Shown here: one piece after another, positions 8,599 through 17,649 of the stretch
Numbering within the stretch: the first letter of the stretch is position 1
How the letters are laid out: every line of letters starts with the position of its first letter
Assembly (NCBI GenBank): GCA_018829445.1
Contig: JAHJTV010000029.1
Location: forward strand, 1 to 64,000
Direction: 5' to 3'
Source of the DNA: a bacterium
GTDB taxonomy: Bacteria; SAR324; XYD2-FULL-50-16
DNA length: 64,000 bases
Notes under the pieces: model-generated
Databases searched by the model: none
Seen by the model: only the letters and a program-made list of their open reading frames with translations
What the model was told of the DNA's origin: nothing
Translations under genes and position numbers: made by a program

Positions 8599-8993
8599 AT
8601 AAAAAATGGAAAAAATCGATGCTATTTTGTGGTGATTCTATTCAAAATTAATGCAATCTCAACAGAATGGGGTAAATTATCGACCGGTTATCTGCTTTTA
8701 ACCAGGTTTTGTTGCTAAAACTGACCATTTCGAGGAATCAAATATGGAATAGTCCCTTTAAGCGTTTTCCATTGTCACAACACATTGGATTGCGGGTATC
8801 ACCCGACTTAGTAGCTTAAAACTATTTTCTGCCAAAAAAACACAGAAAAACACTTTTAAGATACTAATGTTATTAGTTGTCTATCATCCAATTTTAGGTA
8901 CAACCAGGACTCTTTGACTAGTTGTGATGAAAAGATTAAGTAATGCAGAATAAACTTGTCCTGAGCTTTCCAAATCTCACGGAGGGAAGAGAT
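8599..8993. other. Intergenic region
   Basis: 395 bp between the ABC ATPase start and the LysR stop, both on the minus strand. It must hold the exporter promoter. I see no gene, repeat or convincing operator. Confidence 0.4.
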
Positions 8994-9896
8994 TTAGAAG
9001 TATTCAGCGATTTGTTTAATTTCCGAGCGCAGCCATTTAATGGCCGGATCAAGGTGATTGCGTTCATGCCAGTATTGACACACAAAATACTTATTGACCT
9101 TAAAGGGTAAATCCAGAACTTCCAAAGGTAGAAACTCCTTAAAAACCTTAGCCATTCGCCTGGGCATGTTTACGACAATTTCATTGTCCTTTAAAACCAG
9201 GGGAAGTACCATCTCATGCTGGACTTCCAGGACAATATTCCGTTCCAGATTATGAGATTTCAGTTCTCGGTCAATCATGTTGATTTCCTCGAACCATTGA
9301 AACTGAGCGTGTTTCAAAGTGATATAACGCTCCAGGGTCAGCTCAGCTTTTAAAACCGGACTGTCATTTCTAACGATAAGCACCTCTTCATCTTCAAATA
9401 ACGCTTGCTGGTAGATATTGGCCCCAAATTGAAGGGAGCATCCCAGGATGATATCCAGATCATCACCTTCCAATACGTTTTTATAATCGTTGGGAGAAAG
9501 ATGTTTACTTTCCAACCTTATTTTGGGGGCATACTCCTGCAACCTTTTGAACAGTTTTGGCATGACAATCATCTCTGTATAGTCGCTCATAGCCAATCGA
9601 AAAGTCCGACTTGAATTGGCAGGGTCAAATTCTCCCCGGTCAAAAAAGGTATTCTTTGCCAGGCTGATAATCTGTTTCACCTGAGGTGCGATGCGAATGG
9701 CGCAAGTAGTAGGGATCAGTTCCTTGCCGCTTCTGACAAACAACTGATCCTGAAATGTATCTCTCAGCCGTTTCAGAGCCTGGCTCATGGCGGGTTGACT
9801 CATTTTTAACTTCTCCCCGGCCTTGGTCAGGTGACGTTCGGTGAAGATCATATCAAAAATTGCCAGGAGATTGAGGTCGTATTCGTGAAGATTCAT
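8994..9896 (-). CDS. LysR-family transcriptional regulator (NodD/LeuO-like group)
   Basis: A 300-residue regulator. The N-terminal winged helix-turn-helix includes TKAGEKLKMSQPAMSQALKR at about residues 24-43; the opening LHEYDLNLLAIFD is typical of the NodD/LeuO/SyrM branch. The rest is a periplasmic-binding-protein-like effector domain (about residues 90-300). It is divergent from the small DUF1127 gene at 9990, with a 93-bp shared intergenic region, the usual layout for a LysR protein and a regulated neighbour. The effector cannot be told from sequence. Regulation of the RND pump further downstream is possible but unsupported. Confidence 0.9.
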   Translation of the reverse strand: MNLHEYDLNLLAIFDMIFTERHLTKAGEKLKMSQPAMSQALKRLRDTFQDQLFVRSGKELIPTTCAIRIAPQVKQIISLAKNTFFDRGEFDPANSSRTFRLAMSDYTEMIVMPKLFKRLQEYAPKIRLESKHLSPNDYKNVLEGDDLDIILGCSLQFGANIYQQALFEDEEVLIVRNDSPVLKAELTLERYITLKHAQFQWFEEINMIDRELKSHNLERNIVLEVQHEMVLPLVLKDNEIVVNMPRRMAKVFKEFLPLEVLDLPFKVNKYFVCQYWHERNHLDPAIKWLRSEIKQIAEYF

Positions 9897-9989
9897 AAAT
9901 CGAATGTCAGTAATTTGAATTGATTATTAGATTCCGGGATTTTTCAGTGTTATGCTGTCAATAAGTACTCGTTAATTAAGGAGGGCACA

Positions 9990-10250
9990 ATGCAACAGAA
10001 ACTGAAAAATCATAACCTGATCTTAACCAACAATACCGTTGTTGCCAAGATCCCCTTAACAGGATCATTAAATTTATCCAGGTTCAAATTATCCAAAATG
10101 TTAAAAACGCTGCATGACTGGATCATTCGTGAACAACACCGGCAGTATCTGTTAGACTTACCGGATTATCTGCTGGATGACATAGGTTTGACCCGAGACC
10201 AGGTTGTTGACGAAGCCAGAAAATCATTCTGGCAGAAAGGCATTTTTTAA
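9990..10250 (+). CDS. Small DUF1127 (YjiS-like) protein
   Basis: An 86-residue protein whose C-terminal half (LLDLPDYLLDDIGLTRDQV) matches the DUF1127 signature, an Arg-rich/acidic short domain found in small proteins of proteobacteria and linked in some species to RNA turnover and phosphate or carbon physiology. The N-terminal half is basic and without known features. Strong ribosome site AAGGAGG eight bases before the ATG. It is divergent from the LysR gene and ends inside a strong terminator hairpin. Confidence 0.8.
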   Translation: MQQKLKNHNLILTNNTVVAKIPLTGSLNLSRFKLSKMLKTLHDWIIREQHRQYLLDLPDYLLDDIGLTRDQVVDEARKSFWQKGIF

Positions 10251-10282
10251 CAGAAAAAGGGGATAGCCCCCCTTTTCTGTTA
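10248..10282. terminator. Bidirectional terminator hairpin shared by two convergent genes
   Basis: TAACAGAAAAAGGGG (10248-10262) pairs with CCCCCCTTTTCTGTTA (10267-10282) around a four-base loop. The TAA of the DUF1127 gene is the first triplet of the left arm, and the stop of the RND gene on the other strand is the last triplet of the right arm. The A-rich and T-rich parts of the arms give U-runs in both directions. Confidence 0.8.
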
Positions 10283-13200
10283 CGCAGCAGATTCAGGCTC
10301 GGATGATTTTAAGATACCAAAATCCCCGAGGATTGAATAAAAGGCAGGGATTGCAATAAGGACAAGAAAGGTTGAAGACATCAAACCAAAAGCGATGCTG
10401 GCTGCGATAGGCACCAGCATCTGTGCTTGCAGGCTGGTTTCACTGAGCAGGGGTAATAGACCCAGGATTGTGGTGACCGATGTCAGCAAAACAGCCCTGA
10501 ATCGTTCCCGACTGGCCTGGCAGCTTGATTCGACGATTGATTTTCCTTCCAGTCTTCTTTTTTTAATAAATTCGATCAACAGGATGGAATCGTTTACGAC
10601 GATGCCTGTCAGGGAAATATAGCCGAGAGCGCTGGGCATGGACATGGGAATTCCAAGGGCAAGGTGTCCCCATATGACCCCAATCAGTGAAAAGGGGATA
10701 GCCAGCATTACCACCAGTGGTTCTGCGTAACTCCTGAACTGGAAGCTTAGCAAGATAAAGATCCCCAGCAGTCCGATGACAAGCGCCTTGATCATGGATG
10801 CTCCGGTTTCGGCTGTGTTTTTTGACTCTCCGCCCAGGATGATCTCAATATCCGGGTATTCCAACTCAATTTTTGATACAAAATCCTTCTTAAATTTATT
10901 CATAATCTCCCGGGTATTTGCCACCTGGGTATTGATGCTTCCATACAGAGTGATGGTTCTCAGACCGTCGACATGGTTGATGGTGGAGTAGCCTCGGTTA
11001 CCTTCAAGTGAAACGATGCTATCCAGCGGAATTCTCTCACCTTTGATGCCGATGATCTTATAATTATCCAGGTCGGAGAGAGAGTTTTTACTATCCGGGT
11101 CAAGACGGACATCAATTTCATATGAATTGCGGCCCACCTGAAGCTCGGTCGCTATGGTGCCCTGGAAAGCGGAACTTAGCTGGTTTGCTATCGCGCCAGC
11201 ATCCATTCCCAACAGGGATGCTCCCTGTTTTAACTTCATTTGAATCTCCTGTTTTCCCAAGCGCAGATCTGAGTAAAGGTCATAAATCCCATCAAACTGG
11301 TAGAAATACTCCTGCATTTGTCGGGAGACAAGATCAAGCAGCTCCAGGTCATCACCTCTCAACTCGACCTCAATGGCGTTACCAGCGGGTCCCATTGAAG
11401 GTTTGGTATATTTGAGGCTGATCACGTCACTCACCTTTCCGGTTTGTTCTCGCCAATGATCCAGAATTTCGTCGATCCTACCCACCCTAAGATCATTCGA
11501 TAACAGGTCGGCATAGATGGTTGCCAGATGAGCGCCGGTTTCGTTAACGTCGGCATTGGTCGAATAGGTTACGCTGATTTTCTCCACCAGTTTTCTGCCG
11601 TTAGGTTGTTTTGGAGTGTACACCTCGTCGGTTTTATCCAGACCATTTAACAGCTGTTCAACTACTTTCTCTGTCTGTTTGAGTGGTGTCCCGGGGGGAA
11701 GATAGATCCTGGCCTGGATGGAATCATCTTCCATTTCCGGAAATCCTACAAATTTTGACCAGCCGATACTGAACGTCCCAAGAGAAACCAGAAAAATCGC
11801 AATAATTAATCCAGCAGTCAAATAACGGTACTTGACCGCCACATCAACCGTTTTTCCCAGGATGATCTCGCGAAACCACTCTATTCCCTGGTTAAAAGAT
11901 CCTCTTAATCGCCCCGGTTTATCAAGTCTGTGGTTTTTCAGGGAGTGGGAAAGATGATGTGGAAGTATCAAAAATGCCTCAATCAGACTGACGGCTAGCA
12001 CGGCAAGTAAGACAACCGGAATCACTTTTAATACCCGACCCATTTGTCCGCTAAGGAAGGCCAGAGGAATAAAGACACAGCCGGTGGTGAGAAATGAGGA
12101 GATGATACCAACCTGTACTTCTGTTACCCCGTCAATGGTCGCTTTTAAAGCGGATTTCCCCTGCTGAAGATGGGAGGCGATATTCTCCGCAATGACGATT
12201 GCATCATCCATCAGCAATCCCAGGGTGATGATCAACGCAACGGTTGTCATCATGTTAAGAGAATAGCCTATCAGCTGCATCACAAAAACAGCGCCGGCAA
12301 AGGAAACCGGCAAACCCATGGTCACCCAGAAAGAGAGCCTTAAACTGAAAAACAGCCAGAGGGAGAAAAAAACCAACAGCAATCCCTGCCAGCCGTTTTT
12401 GATCAACAGATCCATACGATCCTGGATAATGGAAGCAAGATCGCCCGTCAGTTCCAGTTTTACTCCCGGGAGTGTTCTTAACTGTTCATCCTTCAGGAAT
12501 TTCTTAACAGCATTCACCACAACCAGTGCATCTTCCGCGTCTGTTTTCTCGATATTGATGGTCCCTGCCCGGCTATTATTAAAAATGGTTTTTATCTCAT
12601 CCTTTTCAAAACGTTCGGTGATCTTTGCGATATCACCCAGTCTTATTTCAGCACCCTGGCTACCTCCCAGAATGACGATATTTTCGAACTCCTGCGGTTT
12701 GCGTCGTTGATCCTTAAAGCGAAGGAGAATCTCCTTTTCCGAGGATTCAATTGTGCCGATGGGACGATTAATGCTCTGTCTGGCGATTTTGTTGGCGATA
12801 TCATTAACACTCAGTCCATAACTGAGCAGGTTCTCCGAAGCTATCTCTATGCGAATCTGTCGGTCGGAAAACCCGGAGACATTGACAAGTGAGACCTCTG
12901 GTAATCGTTGTATCTTCCTTTTCAGTGATTCGGTATAATCCTTAAGATCGGTTGTGGTCATGGGACCGGTTACGGCAACCGACACCACCCGACTGCTTCT
13001 GGCCATTTCGGTGACAACAGGTTCTTTGGCTTCTTCCGGGAAATTGGAAATGGCAGCCACTTCAGTGCGGATATCATCCAGGAACTCTTTTATATCACCG
13101 GTATCCTCATTCATTTCCAGGACAACAAAACCGACTCCTTCAGTTGCCCGTGAAGTAGTCCGCAGGACATGTTCTATCCCATTTAACGCCTCTTCCAATC

Positions 13201-13390
13201 GCTGAACTATAGCTTCTTCAACTTCCTGCGCAGTTGCCCCGGGGTAGGAAACGCTGACCTGCACTTTTCTGGGGGTAAAAGGCGGAAAGGTCTCTCGATT
13301 CAATTGAGGCAGGGTCGTAATACCGAGTACCAGAAAGATGATCATCAGAAGATTGGCTGCCGTTGGATGTTCGGAGAAAAAGCGTATCAT
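10280..13390 (-). CDS. RND efflux pump inner-membrane subunit (AcrB/HAE1 family)
   Basis: 1036 residues, the normal length for a proton-driven RND exporter with 12 transmembrane helices and two large periplasmic loops. The first helix follows MIRFFSEHPTAANLL. The periplasmic porter domain starts with VSVSYPGATAQEVE. The TM4 segment LGLLMDDAIVIAENI carries the paired Asp residues of the proton relay, and the matching second-half segment TGIVVNDSILLIEFI is present. Its ATG overlaps the adaptor stop by four bases (ATGA), so the two are translationally coupled. The pair should expel drugs, dyes or metabolites, but no outer-membrane channel gene is present, so a channel encoded elsewhere must be used. 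Confidence 0.95.
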   Translation of the reverse strand: MIRFFSEHPTAANLLMIIFLVLGITTLPQLNRETFPPFTPRKVQVSVSYPGATAQEVEEAIVQRLEEALNGIEHVLRTTSRATEGVGFVVLEMNEDTGDIKEFLDDIRTEVAAISNFPEEAKEPVVTEMARSSRVVSVAVTGPMTTTDLKDYTESLKRKIQRLPEVSLVNVSGFSDRQIRIEIASENLLSYGLSVNDIANKIARQSINRPIGTIESSEKEILLRFKDQRRKPQEFENIVILGGSQGAEIRLGDIAKITERFEKDEIKTIFNNSRAGTINIEKTDAEDALVVVNAVKKFLKDEQLRTLPGVKLELTGDLASIIQDRMDLLIKNGWQGLLLVFFSLWLFFSLRLSFWVTMGLPVSFAGAVFVMQLIGYSLNMMTTVALIITLGLLMDDAIVIAENIASHLQQGKSALKATIDGVTEVQVGIISSFLTTGCVFIPLAFLSGQMGRVLKVIPVVLLAVLAVSLIEAFLILPHHLSHSLKNHRLDKPGRLRGSFNQGIEWFREIILGKTVDVAVKYRYLTAGLIIAIFLVSLGTFSIGWSKFVGFPEMEDDSIQARIYLPPGTPLKQTEKVVEQLLNGLDKTDEVYTPKQPNGRKLVEKISVTYSTNADVNETGAHLATIYADLLSNDLRVGRIDEILDHWREQTGKVSDVISLKYTKPSMGPAGNAIEVELRGDDLELLDLVSRQMQEYFYQFDGIYDLYSDLRLGKQEIQMKLKQGASLLGMDAGAIANQLSSAFQGTIATELQVGRNSYEIDVRLDPDSKNSLSDLDNYKIIGIKGERIPLDSIVSLEGNRGYSTINHVDGLRTITLYGSINTQVANTREIMNKFKKDFVSKIELEYPDIEIILGGESKNTAETGASMIKALVIGLLGIFILLSFQFRSYAEPLVVMLAIPFSLIGVIWGHLALGIPMSMPSALGYISLTGIVVNDSILLIEFIKKRRLEGKSIVESSCQASRERFRAVLLTSVTTILGLLPLLSETSLQAQMLVPIAASIAFGLMSSTFLVLIAIPAFYSILGDFGILKSSEPESAA

Positions 13391-14769
13391 AATTCTTCTC
13401 CCTTAGCATCAATGACCAGTTGGCTAAATATCTCAGTGTCCATTGCCGGATCAACTTTCATCCCCTCCACAGCGGGGATAATATCAGATAGGATCAAGTT
13501 GTCACCGCTTTTCAAACCGTTTTGGATCACTGAAAAATTGCTGAGACTGTAAAAAACCTCTATTTTCCTCTTTTCCAGCTTTTGTTCACTATTCATCAGG
13601 TAGACAATATTCTGAGGATGAAGCGCGCTTCTGGGAATAACGATGCTACCGGGTTGCTCCAATCCTTTTAAAAGCACTTTGCAGTATGCTCCCTTAAGCA
13701 GTAACCGACCTCTTTTTTGCGCCGGATTTTCAAAGTCGTTGTTCACAGTCACGATCAGTCCTATGGTTCTGGTTTCCGTATCAAGGGTATCACTGCGACG
13801 ACTGAACGTACCCTCCCATTGCACGTCATTGCCGACATAGCCCGCCAACCCGACTTTTGCCTGAATTCCCAAGGCATCTCCCATCGAATGGGTGGTCGCT
13901 TCCAAATTCACTGCTCTGGACTGGATAGACATAAAAATTGGCAACATGGATTGCATGACAAACTGCGCTTCCACTTCGGATTTAGAGATATCATTTGCCT
14001 CCAGGATTGTCTGACCTGTCTGAATAAATTCGGAGATCTTGTTGTTAACCGCTGCAACCTGGATATCGAACGGAGCGGTGATGGTGGTATAGGAAAGTTT
14101 GAGCTGGGCAGTCTCCAAATCGCTGTTGGCCTGGGATAGTTGGGTTTGCAAAAGCTCCAGCTTCACCGGAACCAGGTTTAAGGCATTCTGGATATTCTGT
14201 ACCTGTACTTCCTGGGAAATGAAAGCCCGCAACTGGGACTCATACTCGGTTTTTGAGATGATTTTTTTCTTATACAATTGCTCTTGTCGTTCAGCTTCCT
14301 GGCGCTTGATCTCCAGATCCGTTTTCTGGAGATCCAACAGTTTATGATTATTTTTATCCTCCACCTTTAACTGCTGGATCTGCACCAAAAAGTTCTGAAT
14401 GCTGGATTTGGTTTTGGTAATATTAATCTGGTATTCGGTCGGATCGATCCTCAATAGCTCACTGCCTTGCTTGATGATACTGCCCTTCTGCAATTGAGGA
14501 TGCGTATATATGATCTTGCCGCTGACCTGGGCGATGGCCTTCCATGTTCTAATTGGCTGCGCAGTGCCATATCCAATAGCTCGGGGAACCACTGTGATCG
14601 GTTTTATTTCCATAACCCTTACAGTTGGAGAATTAGCAACAATATTTTTTTGCCCCGGCGGTTTTCGACTGCTGGACATGAACAGGAAAATACCGATTCC
14701 AATGCCGATTGGCACGGCCAACATGATAACCTTTTTTAGTTGTTTAGATATCTTTTTCTCTTCGGTCAT
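13387..14769 (-). CDS. RND-type periplasmic adaptor (HlyD/MexH-like membrane fusion protein)
   Basis: 460 residues with an N-terminal signal-anchor helix (LKKVIMLAVPIGIGIGIFLF), a lipoyl half-motif near residue 85, and a long helical hairpin (about residues 110-215) rich in Gln, Lys and Leu heptads. A second lipoyl half (TTITAPFDIQVAAVNNKISE) follows, then beta-barrel and membrane-proximal domains. It is the first gene of a two-gene operon with the RND pump and links it to an outer-membrane channel. The promoter should lie in 14770-14858. Confidence 0.93.
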   Translation of the reverse strand: MTEEKKISKQLKKVIMLAVPIGIGIGIFLFMSSSRKPPGQKNIVANSPTVRVMEIKPITVVPRAIGYGTAQPIRTWKAIAQVSGKIIYTHPQLQKGSIIKQGSELLRIDPTEYQINITKTKSSIQNFLVQIQQLKVEDKNNHKLLDLQKTDLEIKRQEAERQEQLYKKKIISKTEYESQLRAFISQEVQVQNIQNALNLVPVKLELLQTQLSQANSDLETAQLKLSYTTITAPFDIQVAAVNNKISEFIQTGQTILEANDISKSEVEAQFVMQSMLPIFMSIQSRAVNLEATTHSMGDALGIQAKVGLAGYVGNDVQWEGTFSRRSDTLDTETRTIGLIVTVNNDFENPAQKRGRLLLKGAYCKVLLKGLEQPGSIVIPRSALHPQNIVYLMNSEQKLEKRKIEVFYSLSNFSVIQNGLKSGDNLILSDIIPAVEGMKVDPAMDTEIFSQLVIDAKGEEL

Positions 14770-14859
14770 GGTGTATCCCCTAAGTCACCCGGTTTATATT
14801 GAGGTTGAGTAGACAAGTGCGAATCTTTTTTTGTTCGCATACTTCATTATATTCAGGAT

Positions 14860-15048
14860 TGTCCGGTTAGAAATTTGCATCTGCTCGTAGGTTGGGCTAC
14901 TTGTTGCCCAACATTGCTTTCTATTGATGGGCAACGAGTAGCCCATCCTACTTTTCTAAACAAATAATAGTTAAAGTAATGGCGTCTTTGTGCATTCCAT
15001 TATTTTGAAAGCCGTTTCTCGTTATTGTTGCAATAACCTAACCGGACA
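14860..15048. mobile_element. Possible small inverted-repeat element
   Basis: TGTCCGGTTAG at 14860-14870 and its perfect inverse CTAACCGGACA at 15038-15048 bound 189 bp. Allowing four mismatches, the match extends inward to TTGC on both sides (19 bp). Perfect 11-bp termini around a short non-coding segment containing another palindrome suggest a non-autonomous transposable element. Only this copy is seen, and no target duplication is obvious. Confidence 0.4.
14887..14951. repeat. Long palindromic hairpin (REP/BIME-like)
   Basis: GTAGGTTGGGCTACTTGTTG and following CCCA (14887-14910) pairs with TGGGCAACGAGTAGCCCATC and CTAC (14928-14951), giving a stem of about 24 bp with few mismatches and a 17-base loop. 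Such GTAGG-TGGGC hairpins are dispersed intergenic repeats in many proteobacteria. It sits inside the inverted-repeat element 14860-15048. Confidence 0.6.
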
Positions 15049-15076
15049 TTGCTGATTATTATTATCACATTTCCAA

Positions 15077-15283
15077 CTAATCCTTAAAGAAGTTTTTAAT
15101 TCTTGGATGTTTTACTCTCATTGGCCAATTTACTGACGTTTTCCCTGAAAGGTTTCTCGCTATTGGCAGTACAGTCGGATTTGATCCTTTCCGGTAAGCA
15201 TCAATTTGGGATTGTGTAACAGAATATAGGTTCTCTAATTGATATGTTTTCTTGTCTGATTTAATACTAATAGTGGTTTTAGG
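15077..15283 (-). pseudogene. Decayed coding fragment, family not recognised
   Basis: A 69-codon open stretch on the minus strand between a TAA at 15284-15286 and a TAG at 15077-15079, with no start codon until near its end. The conceptual sequence has protein-like composition (for example NLYSVTQSQIDAYRKGSNP and later NWPMRVKHPRIKNFF). The same frame continues upstream past the stop for about another 34 codons. This looks like the 3' end of a former gene broken by mutation. I cannot assign a family; a transposase or mobile-element remnant beside 14860-15048 is a guess. Confidence 0.3.
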
Positions 15284-15430
15284 TTATATCTTTCTGTTGT
15301 CACAACCATTGAGCCATGATAGTGTATAGAGCAACGATTGCACCGTGAAAACCACGCGGATGATCAGCACTTTTTCCGTTTTTAGTCCGTATCAAAGCGT
15401 TTTTATATTAACCCGTCATCTGAGGTTGTC

Positions 15431-15943
15431 ATGACAACAAAAGTGAAAACCATCGAAATAGCATTGGAAAACGAATTAAGGGAAAGGGATTTTTACTTAA
15501 GACAGAGTAAAAAAACCGATAATCCGATCGGGAAGAAGATGTTTGAAACCATCGCCCAGGAGGAAAATGATCACTATAATAAACTGAAAATGATTCATAA
15601 AGAGTTGGAGAGCAAAGGAACCTGGCCGGAAGATGTGTCAATTGTTGTAGCAGATACGAATATTCAGGAAGTCTTGAAGGAATTGCCATCAATTGCTGAT
15701 AAAACCTTTGATTCCACAGCCGATGATAAGGAGGCAATAAGAGTTGCCATCGAATTCGAAAAGCAGGCTCATCTCTTTTATATCAATCTAAAGAATAAAG
15801 CGGATGACAAAAAAGAGATGAGCTTTTTTGATCACATGGCCAAGATTGAATGGGAGCATATGCAATCACTGCAGGATACCCTCTTCTTTTTTGAAAACCC
15901 GGCAGGTTGGTATGAAGAGAAAGAAAAACCCCATTTTGATTAA
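15431..15943 (+). CDS. Ferritin-like diiron protein (rubrerythrin/YciF-type domain)
   Basis: 170 residues forming a four-helix bundle. Likely diiron ligands are in ENELRERDFYLR (helix 1), AQEENDHY (helix 2), IEFEKQAHLFY (helix 3) and IEWEHMQSL (helix 4), the ExxH-type pairs of rubrerythrin-like proteins. There is no rubredoxin domain, so it is the erythrin core alone. Such proteins handle peroxide or store iron in the cytoplasm, especially in anaerobes. Four GTCATGACAAC bases before the ATG give only a weak ribosome site. It stands alone on the plus strand. Confidence 0.85.
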   Translation: MTTKVKTIEIALENELRERDFYLRQSKKTDNPIGKKMFETIAQEENDHYNKLKMIHKELESKGTWPEDVSIVVADTNIQEVLKELPSIADKTFDSTADDKEAIRVAIEFEKQAHLFYINLKNKADDKKEMSFFDHMAKIEWEHMQSLQDTLFFFENPAGWYEEKEKPHFD

Positions 15944-16490
15944 AGTCTCCGTTCAACATTTATGATGATTACGAAGGCTGTAGAAACAAGTCACACTACC
16001 TTCCTTAGCAATCTTGAGGCGCATAAACCCATCTATTTCCTCCAAGCCCGGTTTTTGTGCCATGAAGGCAAAGAGCAGGGATATCACGACCGGGAACTTC
16101 ACTTTCAGTTCAGACTAAAAAAAAGGCCTATCAAACAATTTATTTTGGGTCATCTCACAAAGCGTTCTGGCAAACCTATGATCGAGATCCTTCATTGCAA
16201 GCTTCTCAGCATGACAGGATGCATTTCCCTATTTTATAAAGAACTGAATAGATGCTTTGATGATTCATTTAATTCTAGTCCGCCTTTTATTTTAACAGGT
16301 TAATTAAACAATTAGGACCAAGCTTGACATATATCTAGCGAAAACCTTTCAAAGGTTTTGCAGGATATAATAAATTATTCTACAAATAAGGGATATCATT
16401 TATCATTCGGTCAAAACGAGTTGCCCGGATCTGGTAATACTCACTATCGTTTAGGTTGGCAGTAGCGATGTTCTTAAAAAAGGCTGATTA
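15944..16490. other. Intergenic region upstream of the Na/phosphate symporter gene
   Basis: A 113-codon frame at 15962-16303 (+) is open but has low-complexity, unfamiliar sequence and no ribosome site, so I do not call it. Near the right end, the perfect palindrome AAAACCTTTCAAAGGTTTT (16341-16359) lies seven bases upstream of TATAAT (16366-16371), where it would cover the -35 region, suggesting an operator of the symporter promoter. Confidence 0.35.
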
Positions 16491-17633
16491 ATGAAATCTA
16501 CGCGAATAGGCATTTCTCAAGATCAAACCGATCTGCTCATTACTATCTTGCGGGTCTTACTTATCATCCTGGCCCTATACGCGTTTTTGATCAGCGTTGG
16601 ATTAATGGGCTCCGGGTTTAAGGTTTTTGGGAAAGGTTTTGCAAAAGCGCTAATTGAAACAACCAGTAACCCTTTTGTTGGATTGTTTGTTGGTGTTCTG
16701 GCTACAGCACTCATCCAAAGTTCCAGTACCACGACCTCCATGGTTGTCGCCTTTGTGGCAGCAGGCAGTTTGAGTGTAACCAATGCAATTCCCATCATCA
16801 TGGGAGCAAATATCGGAACAGCCGTAACGTCTACTATTGTATCCCTTGGTCATGTTTCCAGGGTAAATGAATTTAAACGGGCATACGCAGCCGGCACGGT
16901 GCACGATATGTTCAACCTGTTGGCAGTGTTCACAGTTTTGCCTCTTGAACTGACCACCGGTTTTTTATCCAAATCAGCAACAGCTTTAACGACCGTTTTA
17001 TCAGGCTCGACCGGCATGGAGTTTAAAAGCCCGCTTAAACTGGTAACACAGCCCGTCAACAACGCAATTGTTTCTGCAATCAGTTCAATTGAATTCTCAA
17101 AGGTTTTAACCGGAATCATCATTGTGATTCTGGGGATCGCTTTATTAATTATCAGTCTTTATTTTCTATCGAAACTGTTAAAAGTTCTGGTGATGGGAAG
17201 GATCAAAGACTTTTTTGAAGGCTCATTTTACAATAATGGATTGGTTGCCATGATGATTGGATTAATATTCACCGCGATTGTCCAGTCAAGTTCGGTTACG
17301 ACCTCCCTGATGATACCAATGGCAGCCGCAGGAATCATGACCATTCATCAGGTTTTTCCGGTTGCCCTGGGTGCTAACGTTGGTACTACGGTAACAGCCC
17401 TGTTGGCTTCACTGGCAACTGGGAGTCCTGCTGCGTTGACTATAGCCCTGGTTCATCTTTTGTTCAATGTTACCGGGATTTTAATTTTTTATCCAATTCC
17501 TGCTCTGCGGCAAATTCCAATAAAATGCGCATTGATTTTAGCTGACCTTGCCGCCAGGAATCGAATTTATGCTATCTTGTTTATTCTTTTTGTTTATTTC
17601 TTAATTCCCGGTTTGGCAGTTTTCTTAACCTAA
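16491..17633 (+). CDS. Na+/phosphate cotransporter family protein (NptA/PF02690)
   Basis: 380 residues, about eight to nine transmembrane helices in two inverted repeats. Each repeat carries the family's QSSS motif: IQSSSTTTSMVVAFVAAG near residue 75 and VQSSSVTTSLMIPMAAAG near residue 265. Each is followed by GANIGT or GANVGT. This is the NptA/type II sodium-phosphate symporter fold. Many bacterial members have a PhoU domain fused at the C-terminus; here that domain is the next gene, 16 bp downstream, so the two proteins probably act together in phosphate uptake or its control. Confidence 0.92.
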   Translation: MKSTRIGISQDQTDLLITILRVLLIILALYAFLISVGLMGSGFKVFGKGFAKALIETTSNPFVGLFVGVLATALIQSSSTTTSMVVAFVAAGSLSVTNAIPIIMGANIGTAVTSTIVSLGHVSRVNEFKRAYAAGTVHDMFNLLAVFTVLPLELTTGFLSKSATALTTVLSGSTGMEFKSPLKLVTQPVNNAIVSAISSIEFSKVLTGIIIVILGIALLIISLYFLSKLLKVLVMGRIKDFFEGSFYNNGLVAMMIGLIFTAIVQSSSVTTSLMIPMAAAGIMTIHQVFPVALGANVGTTVTALLASLATGSPAALTIALVHLLFNVTGILIFYPIPALRQIPIKCALILADLAARNRIYAILFILFVYFLIPGLAVFLT

Positions 17634-17649
17634 TTCCCAAGGAAAATCC

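Noticed and set aside
15962..16303. Plus-strand frame of 113 codons
   Set aside because: No ribosome site, no family resemblance, irregular composition; treated as intergenic.
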